64,000 bases of DNA from Paractinoplanes polyasparticus (GCF_019710575.1 NZ_JAHWFK010000007.1:124001-188000); one strand, 5' to 3'. Shown: positions 1 through 8,888, counted from the stretch's first letter. The notes: generated by a model not told the origin, from the sequence alone. Numbers and translations: made by a program.

Positions 1-180
1 GGCGCGCTTGCCGAAGCCCAGTGCGGTGCGCCCCGCGAAGCCCAGCGGAAGCGCGGCCAGCTTGGCGGTGCGGGCCGCCGCACGCCGCGGAATGTCGCTC
101 ACCAGATCATTGTGACCGAAGTCGGAAGCTTCAACCGCCCGCCTCGATGCCATTTGTCGGATGAGAGGGGGAAAGTCCAT
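1..180 (-). CDS. AarF/ABC1/UbiB kinase family protein, 5' end only
   Basis: Only the N-terminal 60 codons lie in the window and the gene continues off the left edge. The stretch reading SDIPRRAAARTAKLAALPLG followed by FAGRTALGFGKRA is the characteristic N-terminus of actinobacterial ABC1 (UbiB-like atypical kinase) proteins; this is recognised from memory of the family, and no kinase motif is visible yet. Start choice is uncertain. The ATG at 180 has an AGGA about seven bases upstream, but an ATG at 153 and a GTG at 102, just before the conserved SDIPRR, are equally possible. It is transcribed with the E1-like gene upstream of it. Confidence 0.6.
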   Translation of the reverse strand, partial: MDFPPLIRQMASRRAVEASDFGHNDLVSDIPRRAAARTAKLAALPLGFAGRTALGFGKRA

Positions 181-194
181 CACTATTCCTGGCT

Positions 195-1235
195 TCATTG
201 GCGTGCCGGTCGGTTGCGGCGGCGTGCCGGACGTAAACAGTCGCAGCTCGGATGGGCCGGCCACGTGCGCCGGCGCAGGCGGGACGGCGAGGTCAGTTCG
301 GTCGAGACGCCCAGAGTCTCCGGAGTGCCCCCGTCGATGAAGGTCAGAACCTCCTCGATCGCGTACGCGGCGGCGGCGAGCAGGGTCGCCACGGTGCACG
401 GCTCGGGGCCGGTGCGGGTGGGCGGGCCCGGCCAGCCGGCATCCCGGTCGCGGCGGTGCAGATCGAGGCAGGCCAGGCACGGGCCGCCGGTCGGTGGGAC
501 CAGGGGGCCGATCACCGCGGCGCCGTCGCGGATCGTCACGGCCAGGTGGGGCTGGCGGCGTTGCGCGTGGGCGGCCGCGAGCAGGGTGACCGGCATGTCG
601 GAGTCGAGCTGCACGACCAGGGTCGCGGGCCCGCCGCGGACGGCGCCGGTCTCCATGCCTGGCACCACGCGTTCGAGAGCGGCGGTGACCGCCTTGACGC
701 GGGGCCGGCCGACGTCGGAGCCGCGGAGCGGGCCGCCGGCCAGCTCACCCGGGTGGACCAGCCCCGGCAGATCGGGGTGCACGTGGCCGACGCCCGCCTC
801 GGCCAGCGCCACCGCGATCGGGGCGCCCAGCCGGCCCCGCCCGGTGAGCACCACCTGGGCGGCATGGCGGCGGCGCAGGCGGGACGCCGGAGTGCGGGTG
901 GTGCCGCCGCGCAGAGCGAGGACGGCAGCCTCGCCGGTGAGCCGGTGGACGGACGGGATCGATTGCGGCAGCAGCGAGGCGGCCGGCACGGCCAATCCGG
1001 CGGCGCGCAGAGAGTCGACGATCGCCTGGGCGTCTTCCGACGGGACGCCCTTGGCCGCCGCGTGGAGCAGCACCAGTCGCTCGGGCCGGGTGCCGTCGAG
1101 CAGGTCGAGCACCAGAGCGGCGCGGGGATGAGGCAGGCGCAGCACGAACGCCCGGGACGGGTCGGAGCCGAGCTGCAACTCGCCTTCGGCACGCCAGACG
1201 CGGGGGAGGCCGGGGATGAGCGTCGGTCGGTTCAC
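195..1235 (-). CDS. E1-like/TOMM cyclodehydratase-type protein (ThiF superfamily)
   Basis: A 346-residue protein with a degenerate ThiF-like nucleotide-binding segment near residues 128-150 (VVLTGRGRLGAP) and two cysteine pairs that look like the structural zinc site of E1/cyclodehydratase proteins: C253xxC256 in GPCLACLDLHRRDRDAGWP and C331xC333 near the C-terminus. Relatives are often named TOMM precursor leader peptide-binding or bacteriocin cyclodehydratase proteins. Here there is no precursor peptide, YcaO or dehydrogenase gene nearby, so it is an orphan and probably not part of a natural-product cluster. The start is a GTG without a clear ribosome-binding site. It ends 14 bp before the possible ABC1 kinase start, suggesting co-transcription. 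Its function is unknown. Confidence 0.75.
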   Translation of the reverse strand: MNRPTLIPGLPRVWRAEGELQLGSDPSRAFVLRLPHPRAALVLDLLDGTRPERLVLLHAAAKGVPSEDAQAIVDSLRAAGLAVPAASLLPQSIPSVHRLTGEAAVLALRGGTTRTPASRLRRRHAAQVVLTGRGRLGAPIAVALAEAGVGHVHPDLPGLVHPGELAGGPLRGSDVGRPRVKAVTAALERVVPGMETGAVRGGPATLVVQLDSDMPVTLLAAAHAQRRQPHLAVTIRDGAAVIGPLVPPTGGPCLACLDLHRRDRDAGWPGPPTRTGPEPCTVATLLAAAAYAIEEVLTFIDGGTPETLGVSTELTSPSRLRRRTWPAHPSCDCLRPARRRNRPARQ

Positions 1236-1275
1236 GCATCACAGGATGTCACTGCAGGGATGCGGAGCGAATAAG

Positions 1276-1392
1276 TTGTCCACAGGGAGCGATGGCGCCG
1301 GACACGCTCTGTCCACAGGTTTCAGCAAGTTATCCACAGGCCTGTGGGTTTATCCACAACCTCACTCAACGTGCCTCGGAGGGTGTGGATAT
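1276..1392. promoter_or_regulatory. Cluster of DnaA boxes
   Basis: Five DnaA-box-like nonamers lie within 117 bp: TTGTCCACA at 1276-1284, CTGTCCACA at 1309-1317, TTATCCACA at 1330-1338 and 1350-1358, and the reverse-strand ATATCCACA at 1384-1392. TTATCCACA is the E. coli consensus and TTGTCCACA the form preferred in Streptomyces. No dnaA or dnaN gene is in the window, so this is probably not oriC. A DnaA-titrating or replication-timing site is the natural reading, but that function is inferred. Confidence 0.65.
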
Positions 1393-1411
1393 GGCGGTGC
1401 GGAGAGATGTA

Positions 1412-1438
1412 CCGGGGAGGGCGACACGCCCTCCCCGG
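1412..1438. terminator. Strong GC hairpin after the DnaA boxes
   Basis: A perfect 12-bp stem (CCGGGGAGGGCG paired with CGCCCTCCCCGG) has a 3-nt loop. It sits between the E1-like gene and the DUF5679 gene. It could terminate DUF5679 transcription (minus strand), although it lies about 70 bp past that stop and has no U-tract. Confidence 0.45.
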
Positions 1439-1509
1439 GTGGGTGAACGGCCTTGTCGCGAGCTCGATGATGGCCTAGTGGGACCAAGCTCGCGAAGCCG
1501 TTCGACTGC

Positions 1510-1671
1510 TCAGGCCTTGGCCTTGCCCAGAATGCGGTTCACGGTCGTGCCGCAGACCGGGCACTTGCCCTTGGCCATGTTCATGCCCGTCTTCGAGACC
1601 TCTACGGTGCCCTGGAAGTCGCGCTTCTCCTTGCACTTCACGCAGTAGCCGTTGTACGTGTTGTCGGCCAC
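1510..1671 (-). CDS. DUF5679 zinc-ribbon protein
   Basis: A 53-residue basic protein with two CxxC knuckles: C10xxC13 (GYCVKCKEKRDF) and C37xxC40 (KCPVCGTTVNRILGKAKA). This matches the small actinobacterial DUF5679 family, predicted to be a zinc ribbon of unknown function. The GTG start is preceded by a good ribosome-binding site (GAGGAGGAACC). It stands alone as a single-gene transcription unit. The length and the Lys-rich C-terminus are typical of the family; DNA or RNA binding is plausible but unproven. Confidence 0.9.
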   Translation of the reverse strand: MADNTYNGYCVKCKEKRDFQGTVEVSKTGMNMAKGKCPVCGTTVNRILGKAKA

Positions 1672-2141
1672 GGTTCCTCCTCGTCATGTTGTCGGCCGGG
1701 TCGGCCCGATGCCTGCTCGCGGTGGCAGGCCGCGACCTGTGTTCGGCGCTGGACCGCTCCGAGACCACGTGGATGTGGCCACCCGTCGGGGCGGTCACTA
1801 CCCAGGTCAGGCCAGTTCCATGTCAGCGCGGCGTCGGCGGTGTCACCGACGACGTGAGTGTGCCCGTCCGAAACGCCCTTTTTGGGATGTTGTGGTGCAA
1901 CACGCCGTACGGTGCCATCAAACGGGCAGAAATGGGACGGCGAACGCGTTGGCCGACGGATCCCATCGTGAGTTAGGTTGGCGGATCAGCGCCGATGTTG
2001 CGCCAGTGGAAAATTTTTTCGGTAATACGCGGACGAAGTACTCAAATCTCACGAGTGTCGTGCGGCGTACTCTTGCGGTGACATGGGTCTCACGGATTAG
2101 CGTCTCAACGTGAACCCGAATCTGGGCCGCGCGAGCCGGTA
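1672..2141. other. Intergenic region with divergent promoters, no gene seen
   Basis: These 470 bases separate the divergent DUF5679 and peptidase genes. No reading frame looks protein-like. The segment around 2005-2060 is notably AT-rich for this genome (for example GAAAATTTTTTCGGTAATAC) and probably holds the promoter of the peptidase gene. Confidence 0.5.
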
Positions 2142-2675
2142 ATGGCCCGGACGCGCAAGCCTGTCGTCGAAGTGCGGCGTAGCCAGCGCCGTCGTCGCAC
2201 AGTGTCCGCGTACCGCGATGGTGAGCGCGTGGTCGTGCTCATCCCCGACCGGTTCTCCCGCGCTGAGGAGACCGAGTGGGTCGAGCGGATGCTGGCCCGC
2301 CTGGCCGCGCGCGAGGAACGCATCCAGCGCACCGACGACGAGTTGCTCATCCGGGCCCGCCGCCTGACCAGCCGCTACCTGTCCGACCACGCCGCCCGGG
2401 TGCAACCGGCGAGCGTACGGTGGGTGACCAACCAGAACGGCCGTTGGGGCTCCTGCACGCCCGACGACGGCACGATCCGCATCTCCCACCGGATTCAGGA
2501 GATGCCCGACTGGGTGATCGACTACGTGTTGCTGCACGAACTCGCTCACCTGGTCGTGCCCAGCCACAGCGCCCGCTTCTGGGAGCTGGTCAACCGCTAC
2601 CCGAAGGCCGAGCGCGCCCGGGGCTACCTCGAGGGCATCTCCGCGGCGACCGGGCTGGTCCTCGCCGACGACTAG
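2142..2675 (+). CDS. YgjP-type/M48-like metallopeptidase
   Basis: A 177-residue soluble protein of the YgjP (DUF45) metal-dependent hydrolase family. It carries the zincin motif H132-E-L-A-H136 (LLHELAHLVVPSHS), a likely third ligand at H142, and the family signature RWGSC at 101-105. The basic N-terminus (RRSQRRRRTVSAY) and overall length fit the actinobacterial form. A conserved protein starting 9 bp downstream is probably in the same operon. The physiological substrate is unknown. Confidence 0.9.
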   Translation: MARTRKPVVEVRRSQRRRRTVSAYRDGERVVVLIPDRFSRAEETEWVERMLARLAAREERIQRTDDELLIRARRLTSRYLSDHAARVQPASVRWVTNQNGRWGSCTPDDGTIRISHRIQEMPDWVIDYVLLHELAHLVVPSHSARFWELVNRYPKAERARGYLEGISAATGLVLADD

Positions 2676-2684
2676 TCTGGGGCC

Positions 2685-3281
2685 GTGGTCCGACGGGTGG
2701 TTGCAACGCTGCTGGTGCCGGTGCGGTGGAGTCCGCCCGGCGTTGATCTGAGCGCGTGGCGGGCGGCGCTCGCCGAGGACGTCGTGGATCTGCTGGCGCG
2801 GCTGTCGCAGGCCGAGGGCGCCATCGCGGCCACCGCCGACGACCTGAAGCTGGCCGAGGAGATCGCCTGGCCCGGCATGCGGATCTACGAAGTGCCGACC
2901 GCGACCTACCTGCCGGTGCTGGCCGCGGCCACCCGGGACGGCTTCGACCAGGCGGCCGTCATCGCGGCCGACGCGCCCGACGTGCCGGGCATGATCCTGG
3001 GTAAGTTGCTGCGGCCGCTCGAGAACAAGGCCGTCGCGGTGGCCCCCGGCGGCCCTGGGAACGGCTTGTTCGGGCTGGCCACGAGCCTGCCGGCGCCCGA
3101 TTGGCTGGTTGATCACGAGCTCGACGACGCCACGGCCCAGGTGCTGCGCCGCAATGCGCCCCGGCCCGGCGACGTCTCGTCGACACCCGAGTGGCGGCGG
3201 CTGCGCGGGGCCGCCGAGCTGGCGAGCCTGGACCCCGCCCTGGAGGGCTGGGAGAACACGCGGGCGCTGCTCGGCGGCTGA
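2685..3281 (+). CDS. Conserved protein, possible DUF2064/GT-A-like fold
   Basis: A 198-residue protein starting with GTG nine bases after the peptidase stop. The middle segment DQAAVIAADAPDVPGMILGK followed by AVAVAPGGPGNGLFGLA resembles the D-x-P-D-L and GPAxDGG-like motifs of MobA-like or DUF2064 nucleotidyl/glycosyltransferase folds, but the match is weak and made by eye. No signal peptide or membrane segment is visible. The gene pair is likely an operon; no function can be assigned. Confidence 0.75.
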   Translation: MVRRVVATLLVPVRWSPPGVDLSAWRAALAEDVVDLLARLSQAEGAIAATADDLKLAEEIAWPGMRIYEVPTATYLPVLAAATRDGFDQAAVIAADAPDVPGMILGKLLRPLENKAVAVAPGGPGNGLFGLATSLPAPDWLVDHELDDATAQVLRRNAPRPGDVSSTPEWRRLRGAAELASLDPALEGWENTRALLGG

Positions 3282-3294
3282 GGCCGAGCAGCGC
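3264..3294. terminator. Bidirectional terminator overlapping a stop codon
   Basis: A perfect 12-bp stem (GCGCTGCTCGGC with GCCGAGCAGCGC) has a 7-nt loop containing the TGA of the upstream gene. It lies between two convergent genes. Confidence 0.6.
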
Positions 3295-3302
3295 CGCACG
3301 CG

Positions 3303-4616
3303 TCAATCGGTCTTGCCGCCCTTGTCGTCTTCGCCGGGATCGCCCTTGGCCTCGCCGGTGTTGCCCTCGGCCTGGCCGGTGTTGCCCTCGGCCTGGCCGG
3401 GCCCGAGGTTGTCGAGCTCGCTGATGTCCCAGTCGGCGCTGCCCTGGGCGAAGGCTTGCGGGTCGGCGAAGTCCTCATCCGTCGGCAGCAGGTCGGGGTG
3501 GCCCCAGAGGGCATCGCGGCCCTGCACGCCGCGGTGGTCGGTGACGGCGGCCCACAGCACGCCCGCCTCACGCAGGCGGCGGGGGCGGAGCTCGAGGCCG
3601 ACCAGGGCGGCGAACGTCTGCTCGGCCGGCCCACCGGCGGCCCGGCGGCGGCGGAACGCCTCACCGAGCTGGACCACGGAGGGCAGGCGGTCGCCGGCGG
3701 CGCGGTCGACCACGTGGCCGACCCAGCCCTCGATCAGCGCCAGCGCCGTCTCGAGGCGGGCCAGGCTCGCCTTCTGCTGCGGGGTGTCTTCCGGAGTGAA
3801 GATGCCCTCGAGCGCCATCGCCTGCATCGACTCGGGGTCGGCCGGGTCGACCCGGCTCATCGCGTCCTCGATGGCCTCGCGGTTGACCGTGATGCCGTTC
3901 GCGTACGTCTCGACGGCGCTCAGCACGTGCGCCCGCAGCCACGGCACATGGCCGAAGAGGCGCTGGTGGGCGGCCTCGCGCAGAGCCACGTACAGGCGTA
4001 CCTGGTCTTCGGGGATCTCGAGCCCGTCGCCGTACGCCTTGATGTTGGCCGGCACGAGCGCGGCGGTGCCGGTGGGGCCGAGCGGCAGGCCGATGTCGCC
4101 GGCCGAGAGCACCTCGGCCGCGAGCTGGCCCAGCGCCTGGCCGAGCTGGCCGCCGAAGAGCGCCCCGCCCAGCGTCGCGACCATCGACTGCATGGGGCCG
4201 AGCTGCGCCTTCGCCTCGTCGGGGACGAGGTCGCCCATGGCGCCCACCATGCGGCCGGCGATCGGGTCGCACAGCTTCTTCCACACGTCGAGCGTGTTGT
4301 AGATCCACTCGTTGCGGTTCCAGGCGGTGGCCGTACGGATGCCGCTGGGCAGCGCGGACGCCGGGTCGAGCCACAGGTCGGCGAGACGCAGCGCCTCTTC
4401 CACCTGATGGCGCTCGAACATGTTCACCGCGGGGTCGCCGGCGGCGGACAGCTGGCTGGCGGCGACCTGCCGGGCCAGGTCCCAGTTCACGGGGCCGCTG
4501 CCGGGCCCGGCGAACATCTGCTGCAGCTGCGCCATGAACTGCTGCATCTGCTGCGGGTCGGAGGGGTCGGGTGGCTGGGCACCCGGCAGGGAGAAGCCGA
4601 ACGGGATATCAGGCAC
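3303..4616 (-). CDS. DUF2342-family putative zinc-dependent metalloprotease
   Basis: A 437-residue soluble protein of the actinobacterial DUF2342 family (coenzyme F420-associated/zincin-like). The central REAAHQRLF segment is the conserved zinc-binding-like motif, and FERHQVEEALRLADLWLDP is another family signature. The N-terminus is Pro/Gln/Met-rich. The C-terminal 40 residues are low-complexity, with a near-perfect short repeat (GQAEGNTG twice, then GEAKGD) and many acidic and Gly residues. It is divergent from the YlbL protease, with a 90-bp spacer that must hold both promoters. This pairing is common in actinobacteria. Proteolytic activity is predicted, not shown. Confidence 0.88.
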   Translation of the reverse strand: MPDIPFGFSLPGAQPPDPSDPQQMQQFMAQLQQMFAGPGSGPVNWDLARQVAASQLSAAGDPAVNMFERHQVEEALRLADLWLDPASALPSGIRTATAWNRNEWIYNTLDVWKKLCDPIAGRMVGAMGDLVPDEAKAQLGPMQSMVATLGGALFGGQLGQALGQLAAEVLSAGDIGLPLGPTGTAALVPANIKAYGDGLEIPEDQVRLYVALREAAHQRLFGHVPWLRAHVLSAVETYANGITVNREAIEDAMSRVDPADPESMQAMALEGIFTPEDTPQQKASLARLETALALIEGWVGHVVDRAAGDRLPSVVQLGEAFRRRRAAGGPAEQTFAALVGLELRPRRLREAGVLWAAVTDHRGVQGRDALWGHPDLLPTDEDFADPQAFAQGSADWDISELDNLGPGQAEGNTGQAEGNTGEAKGDPGEDDKGGKTD

Positions 4617-4706
4617 GTAGCCAACGGTACGCGCGAAACGGCCGCTCGGGACCCGTGGCGGTGTCAGCTCAGAGAGAACTCAGGCAGGGGCGATAGTCTC
4701 TCGCGC

Positions 4707-5732
4707 ATGAGACGTCGTGGTGTCACCGTTGTCCTCGGCGCCCTGATCACCGCCCTGCTGGCCGTCGGTGTGATGGCCGCACCCCTGCCCTACGTCGTGC
4801 TGAAGCCCGGCCCGACGGTGAACACGCTCGGTTCGGACAACGGCGCCGAGGTGATCCAGGTGACGGAGGCGAAGACCACGACGTCGGCCGGCCAGTTGCG
4901 GCTGACCACGGTGAACGTGCAGTCGCAGGTCGAACTGGTGTGGGCGGTCAGCAGCTGGTTGAAGTCGTCCGACGCGGTGGTGCCCCGCGAGCTGATCTAC
5001 CCGCCCGACCGTACGGAAAAGCAGGTCGAGCAGCAGAACGCCGAGGAGTGGACGGCCTCGCAGGACAGCGCGATCACGGTCGCCCTGACCAAGCTCGGCT
5101 ACCCGGTGCAGACCGTGGTGGCCAAGGTCGGCGACGGCAGCGCCGCGACCGGCATCCTCAAGGCCGGCGACGTGATCACCGCGGTCGACGGGACCAAGGT
5201 CACCGATCCCGGGAAGCTGACCGAACTGGTCCGGGCCAAGCCGGCCGGCACCGCGCTGACCATCGCCTACACCCGGGGCGGCAAGCCCGCCACCGCCAAG
5301 GTCACCACCAAGGCGGCCGAGGACAAGGTGCCCCGGCTCGGCATCGAGATCGACACGAAGCAGAACGCGCCGTTCAAGGTATCGATCGACCTCGACAAGA
5401 TCGGCGGGCCGAGCGCGGGGCTGATGTTCACGCTCGGCATCATGGACAAACTCGAGCCGGCCGATCTGACCGGCGGAAAGATAATCGCGGGGACGGGGAC
5501 GATCGACAACGACGGCAATGTCGGCCCGATCGGCGGGATCCCGCAGAAACTGGTCGGCGCCAAAAAGGCCGGCGCTCAGATCTTCCTGGTGCCCAAGGGC
5601 AACTGCGCCGAGGCAGCGCGCAACGCTGTGGACGGACTGCCGATGGCCGAGGTGGCCACGGTGGACGACGCGCTCACCGCCCTCAAGACCTTCACCGGGG
5701 GTGGCACCCCCAAGCCGTGCTCGGCTGAGTGA
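4707..5732 (+). CDS. YlbL/Lon-like PDZ S16 serine protease
   Basis: A 341-residue membrane-anchored protease. It has one N-terminal transmembrane anchor (residues 6-26), a PDZ domain (about 125-200) and a C-terminal S16 Lon-type domain. The catalytic dyad is Ser236 (GGPSAGLMFTLG) and Lys281 (GGIPQKLVGAKKAG). It lacks an AAA+ domain, as is normal for the YlbL/SdrC group, so it probably cleaves membrane or extracellular proteins without ATP. The ATG at 4707 begins the basic-hydrophobic anchor. Plus-strand neighbour UPF0182 begins 55 bp downstream. Confidence 0.92.
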   Translation: MRRRGVTVVLGALITALLAVGVMAAPLPYVVLKPGPTVNTLGSDNGAEVIQVTEAKTTTSAGQLRLTTVNVQSQVELVWAVSSWLKSSDAVVPRELIYPPDRTEKQVEQQNAEEWTASQDSAITVALTKLGYPVQTVVAKVGDGSAATGILKAGDVITAVDGTKVTDPGKLTELVRAKPAGTALTIAYTRGGKPATAKVTTKAAEDKVPRLGIEIDTKQNAPFKVSIDLDKIGGPSAGLMFTLGIMDKLEPADLTGGKIIAGTGTIDNDGNVGPIGGIPQKLVGAKKAGAQIFLVPKGNCAEAARNAVDGLPMAEVATVDDALTALKTFTGGGTPKPCSAE

Positions 5733-5787
5733 CTGATGACGTACTGTGAGACACCGGCCCGACTGATATGTGGAGCCTCCGTTGGTT

Positions 5788-8700
5788 ATGCGTAACAGCC
5801 CTCTGCCAAGGATGAGCCGACGCGGTCGCGTCACCGTCGGCGTCCTGGTCGGGGTCTTCCTTCTTTTCACGCTGCTCGGGTGGGGCATCGACGCGTACAC
5901 CGATTACCTCTGGTTCAACGAGGTCGATTTCGTCAACGTCTTCTCCGGTGTCCTCCTCACCCGCCTCCTTCTCTTCCTGGTCGTCGGCGCGGTCGTCGCG
6001 CTCGTCATCGCCGGGAACCTCTACCTCGCCTACCGCCTGCGCCCGATGTTGCGGCCGCACTCCGCCGAACAAGCGACACTCGAGCGCTACCGCATGATCA
6101 TCGCGCCGCGCCTCGGCACCTGGATCACCGTGCTCACGCTGATCATCGGCTTCTTCGCGGGCCTGTCCGCGCAAGGCCGGTGGAAGGACTGGATGCTCTT
6201 CCGCAACGGCGGGAGCTTCGGCATCCAGGATCCGGAACACAAGGTGGACGTCGGGTGGTACGTCTTCGACTACCCGATGCTGCGCTATGCGCTCGGGGTG
6301 GCGTTCACCGCCGTGGTGCTCTCGGTGCTCGGCGCGCTTGCCGTCCACTACATCTTCGGCGGCGTACGCCTGCAGGGCGTCGGCGACCGTATGACCACCG
6401 CCGCGCGGGCTCACCTGACGTCCCTGGTCGCGCTGTTCGTCCTGCTCAAGGCGGTGGCGTACGTGCTCGACCGGCGCGCGCTGCTGCTCGAGCAGCACGT
6501 CTCGCCCGGGCTCTACGGCGCCGGCTACACCGACGTCAACGCGCTCTTACCAGCCAAAGAGATCCTCGCGTACATCTCCATCGTGGTCGCGATCGCGATC
6601 ATCGTGTTCTCCAACGCGTGGATGCGCAATCTGGTATGGCCGGGCGTCTCGCTGGCCCTGCTCGCCATCTCGGCGGTGGCGATCGGCGGCATCTACCCGC
6701 TCGCCGTCCAGAACTTCTCGGTCAAGCCCAGCCTGAGCGAGAAGGAAGCGCCGTACATCCAGCGCTCGATCGACGCGACCAGAGCGGCCTTCGGGATCGA
6801 CAAGACCGAGATGGCGCCCTACCGGGCCAACAACGTCGTCCCACCCGGTGGGTTGGCCGGCGACAGCAGCGCGCAGAATGCGCGCTTGGTCGACCCGCAG
6901 CTTGTCTCTCAAGGGTTCACCCAGTCGCAGCAGTCCCGCGGCTTCTACGATTTCGGCAAGAAGCTCGACGTCGACCGCTACAAGATCGGCAACGACACCG
7001 CCGACTACGTGGTCGGCGCCCGTGAGATCAACGACGACAAGCTGACGCCCCAGCAGCGCAACTGGCTCAACCGGCACACCGTCTACACCCACGGCTACGG
7101 CCTGGTGGCGGCGCCGGCCAACCAGGTCGTCTGCGGTGGTCTGCCGTACTTCGTCTCCGGCTTCCTGGGCGACGACCGGCCGCCCGGCTGTTCCTCGGCC
7201 ACCGAAGAGATCAAGGTCGACCAGCCGCGCATCTACTTCGGCGAGCAGTCCAGCGAGTACGCGATCGTCGGCCAGGAGGACGACAACCGCAAGGTCGAGT
7301 TCGACCGCCCGCAGGAAGAGAACAACGACGCCGAGGAGCTCTACACCTACACGGGTCAGGGCGGCGTCGAGATCGGCTCGTTCTTCCGGCGGCTGGTCTT
7401 CGCGATCAAGAACACCGAGAGCAACTTCCTGCTCTCCGACGCGGTCAACTCCGACTCCCGGCTCATGTACATCCGCGAGCCGCGTGACCGGGTCGAGAAG
7501 GTCGCGCCGTTCCTGACGATCGACGGCGACCCGTACCCGGCGGTGGTCGACGGGCGGATCACGTGGATCCTCGACGGCTACACCACCTCGGCCAGCTACC
7601 CGTACTCGCAGAAGGTCAACCTGGCCACCGAGACGCAGGACGAGCTCACCGGTCAGGGAACGTTCGCGCTGGCCCGCGACGACGTCAACTACATGCGCAA
7701 CTCGGTGAAGGCGACGGTCGACGCGTACGACGGCACGGTCAAGCTGTACGAGTTCGACGAGAACGACCCGGTGCTCAAGGCCTGGAACAAGGCCTTCGGC
7801 GGTGACCTGATCATCCCGAAGGCGGACACTCCGGCCTCGCTCGAGGCGCACTTCCGCTACCCGCAGGACATGTTCAAGGTGCAGCGGAACCTGCTCACCC
7901 GGTTCCACGTGACCGACCCGCAGGCGTTCTTCTCCGGCCAGGACTTCTGGCAGGTGCCGAACGCGCCCGACGCGCCGTCGAGCAACCAGAAGCAGCCGCC
8001 GTTCTACCTGAACGTCGAGCTGCCCGAGCAGGGTGAGACGAGGTTCCAGCTGACAGCCGGCGTGACACCGGCCAACCGCGAGAACCTGGCCGCCTTCATC
8101 TCCGGCTCGTACGTGGACAACAAACCGGTGCTCGAAGTCCTCGAACTACCGGATCAGACGGTCATCCCCGGCCCGGTCCAGGTCCATCAGAAGATGACCA
8201 ACAACGCCTCGGTGCGACAACAGCTCAACCTGTTGTCCAACAACGCGCAGAGCCAGGTGCTGTACGGCAACCTGATCTCCCTGCCGGTCGAGGGCGGCGT
8301 CCTGTACGTCGAGCCGGTCTACGTGAAGACCGGCAACCAGGAGAACGCCGCTCCGCTGCTCCAGAAGGTCCTGATGTCGTACGGCGACGGCGGTACGTAC
8401 GTGGTGCTCGCCGACAACCTGAAGGACGGCCTCGACCAGCTGGTCACGCAGGGTAAACGCGCCCAGACCGGGAACGCCAACACCGGCGGCAACAACAACA
8501 GTGGCAACAACAACAGCGGCAACAACAACAGTGGCACCAATGCGCCGCCGCCGGCCCTGACCGGCGAACTGGCCACAGCCGCGGACGCGGTCGACAAGGC
8601 CATCGCCGACGTCCGCTCCGCCCAGCAGTCCGGCGACTTCGCCCGGTACGGCCAGGCGCTGCAGGCGCTCGAAACCGCGATGAACAACTTCGAGAACGCC

Positions 8701-8799
8701 CGCGACGCCGCGGGCGGGACCCCGGCCCCCGGCAACTCGACGAACCCGTCGGCGCCGGCCAACCCGTCCGGAAACCCGTCACCAACACCCAGCGGCTGA
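5788..8799 (+). CDS. UPF0182 family multi-pass membrane protein
   Basis: A protein of about 1003 residues with roughly seven N-terminal transmembrane helices in the first 330 residues, then a large extracytoplasmic domain and a low-complexity tail. The start PLPRMSRRGRVTVGVLVGVF and the FSVKPSLSEKEAPYIQRSID segment are typical of actinobacterial UPF0182. The tail holds a tandem NNNSG repeat (three units near 8485-8535) and a Pro/Ser/Gly-rich terminus. I chose the ATG at 5788, which matches family N-termini and has GGAG 12 bases upstream; an in-frame GTG at 5770 is an alternative. Function is unknown; the gene follows ylbL in many actinobacteria. Confidence 0.92.
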   Translation: MRNSPLPRMSRRGRVTVGVLVGVFLLFTLLGWGIDAYTDYLWFNEVDFVNVFSGVLLTRLLLFLVVGAVVALVIAGNLYLAYRLRPMLRPHSAEQATLERYRMIIAPRLGTWITVLTLIIGFFAGLSAQGRWKDWMLFRNGGSFGIQDPEHKVDVGWYVFDYPMLRYALGVAFTAVVLSVLGALAVHYIFGGVRLQGVGDRMTTAARAHLTSLVALFVLLKAVAYVLDRRALLLEQHVSPGLYGAGYTDVNALLPAKEILAYISIVVAIAIIVFSNAWMRNLVWPGVSLALLAISAVAIGGIYPLAVQNFSVKPSLSEKEAPYIQRSIDATRAAFGIDKTEMAPYRANNVVPPGGLAGDSSAQNARLVDPQLVSQGFTQSQQSRGFYDFGKKLDVDRYKIGNDTADYVVGAREINDDKLTPQQRNWLNRHTVYTHGYGLVAAPANQVVCGGLPYFVSGFLGDDRPPGCSSATEEIKVDQPRIYFGEQSSEYAIVGQEDDNRKVEFDRPQEENNDAEELYTYTGQGGVEIGSFFRRLVFAIKNTESNFLLSDAVNSDSRLMYIREPRDRVEKVAPFLTIDGDPYPAVVDGRITWILDGYTTSASYPYSQKVNLATETQDELTGQGTFALARDDVNYMRNSVKATVDAYDGTVKLYEFDENDPVLKAWNKAFGGDLIIPKADTPASLEAHFRYPQDMFKVQRNLLTRFHVTDPQAFFSGQDFWQVPNAPDAPSSNQKQPPFYLNVELPEQGETRFQLTAGVTPANRENLAAFISGSYVDNKPVLEVLELPDQTVIPGPVQVHQKMTNNASVRQQLNLLSNNAQSQVLYGNLISLPVEGGVLYVEPVYVKTGNQENAAPLLQKVLMSYGDGGTYVVLADNLKDGLDQLVTQGKRAQTGNANTGGNNNSGNNNSGNNNSGTNAPPPALTGELATAADAVDKAIADVRSAQQSGDFARYGQALQALETAMNNFENARDAAGGTPAPGNSTNPSAPANPSGNPSPTPSG

Positions 8800-8808
8800 C
8801 ATCCGGGA

Positions 8809-8839
8809 CTGGTGACCCACCCGTGTGGTGGGTCACCAG
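8809..8839 (+). terminator. Intrinsic terminator after the UPF0182 gene
   Basis: A perfect 12-bp stem (CTGGTGACCCAC with GTGGGTCACCAG) with a 7-nt loop is followed by CCCCCGTTTTG. It lies just after the stop codon and before the initiator tRNA gene. Confidence 0.8.
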
Positions 8840-8888
8840 CCCCCGTTTTGCAGCCAACGACAGGGTTGCGCTAGTCTTAACAAGCCGA

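Noticed and set aside
195..1235. RiPP (TOMM) biosynthetic cluster
   Set aside because: No YcaO, dehydrogenase, precursor peptide or transporter nearby; the protein is an orphan.
1276..1392. Chromosomal origin oriC
   Set aside because: Only five boxes and no dnaA, dnaN, rpmH or parS sequences near; a DnaA-titration site is more cautious.
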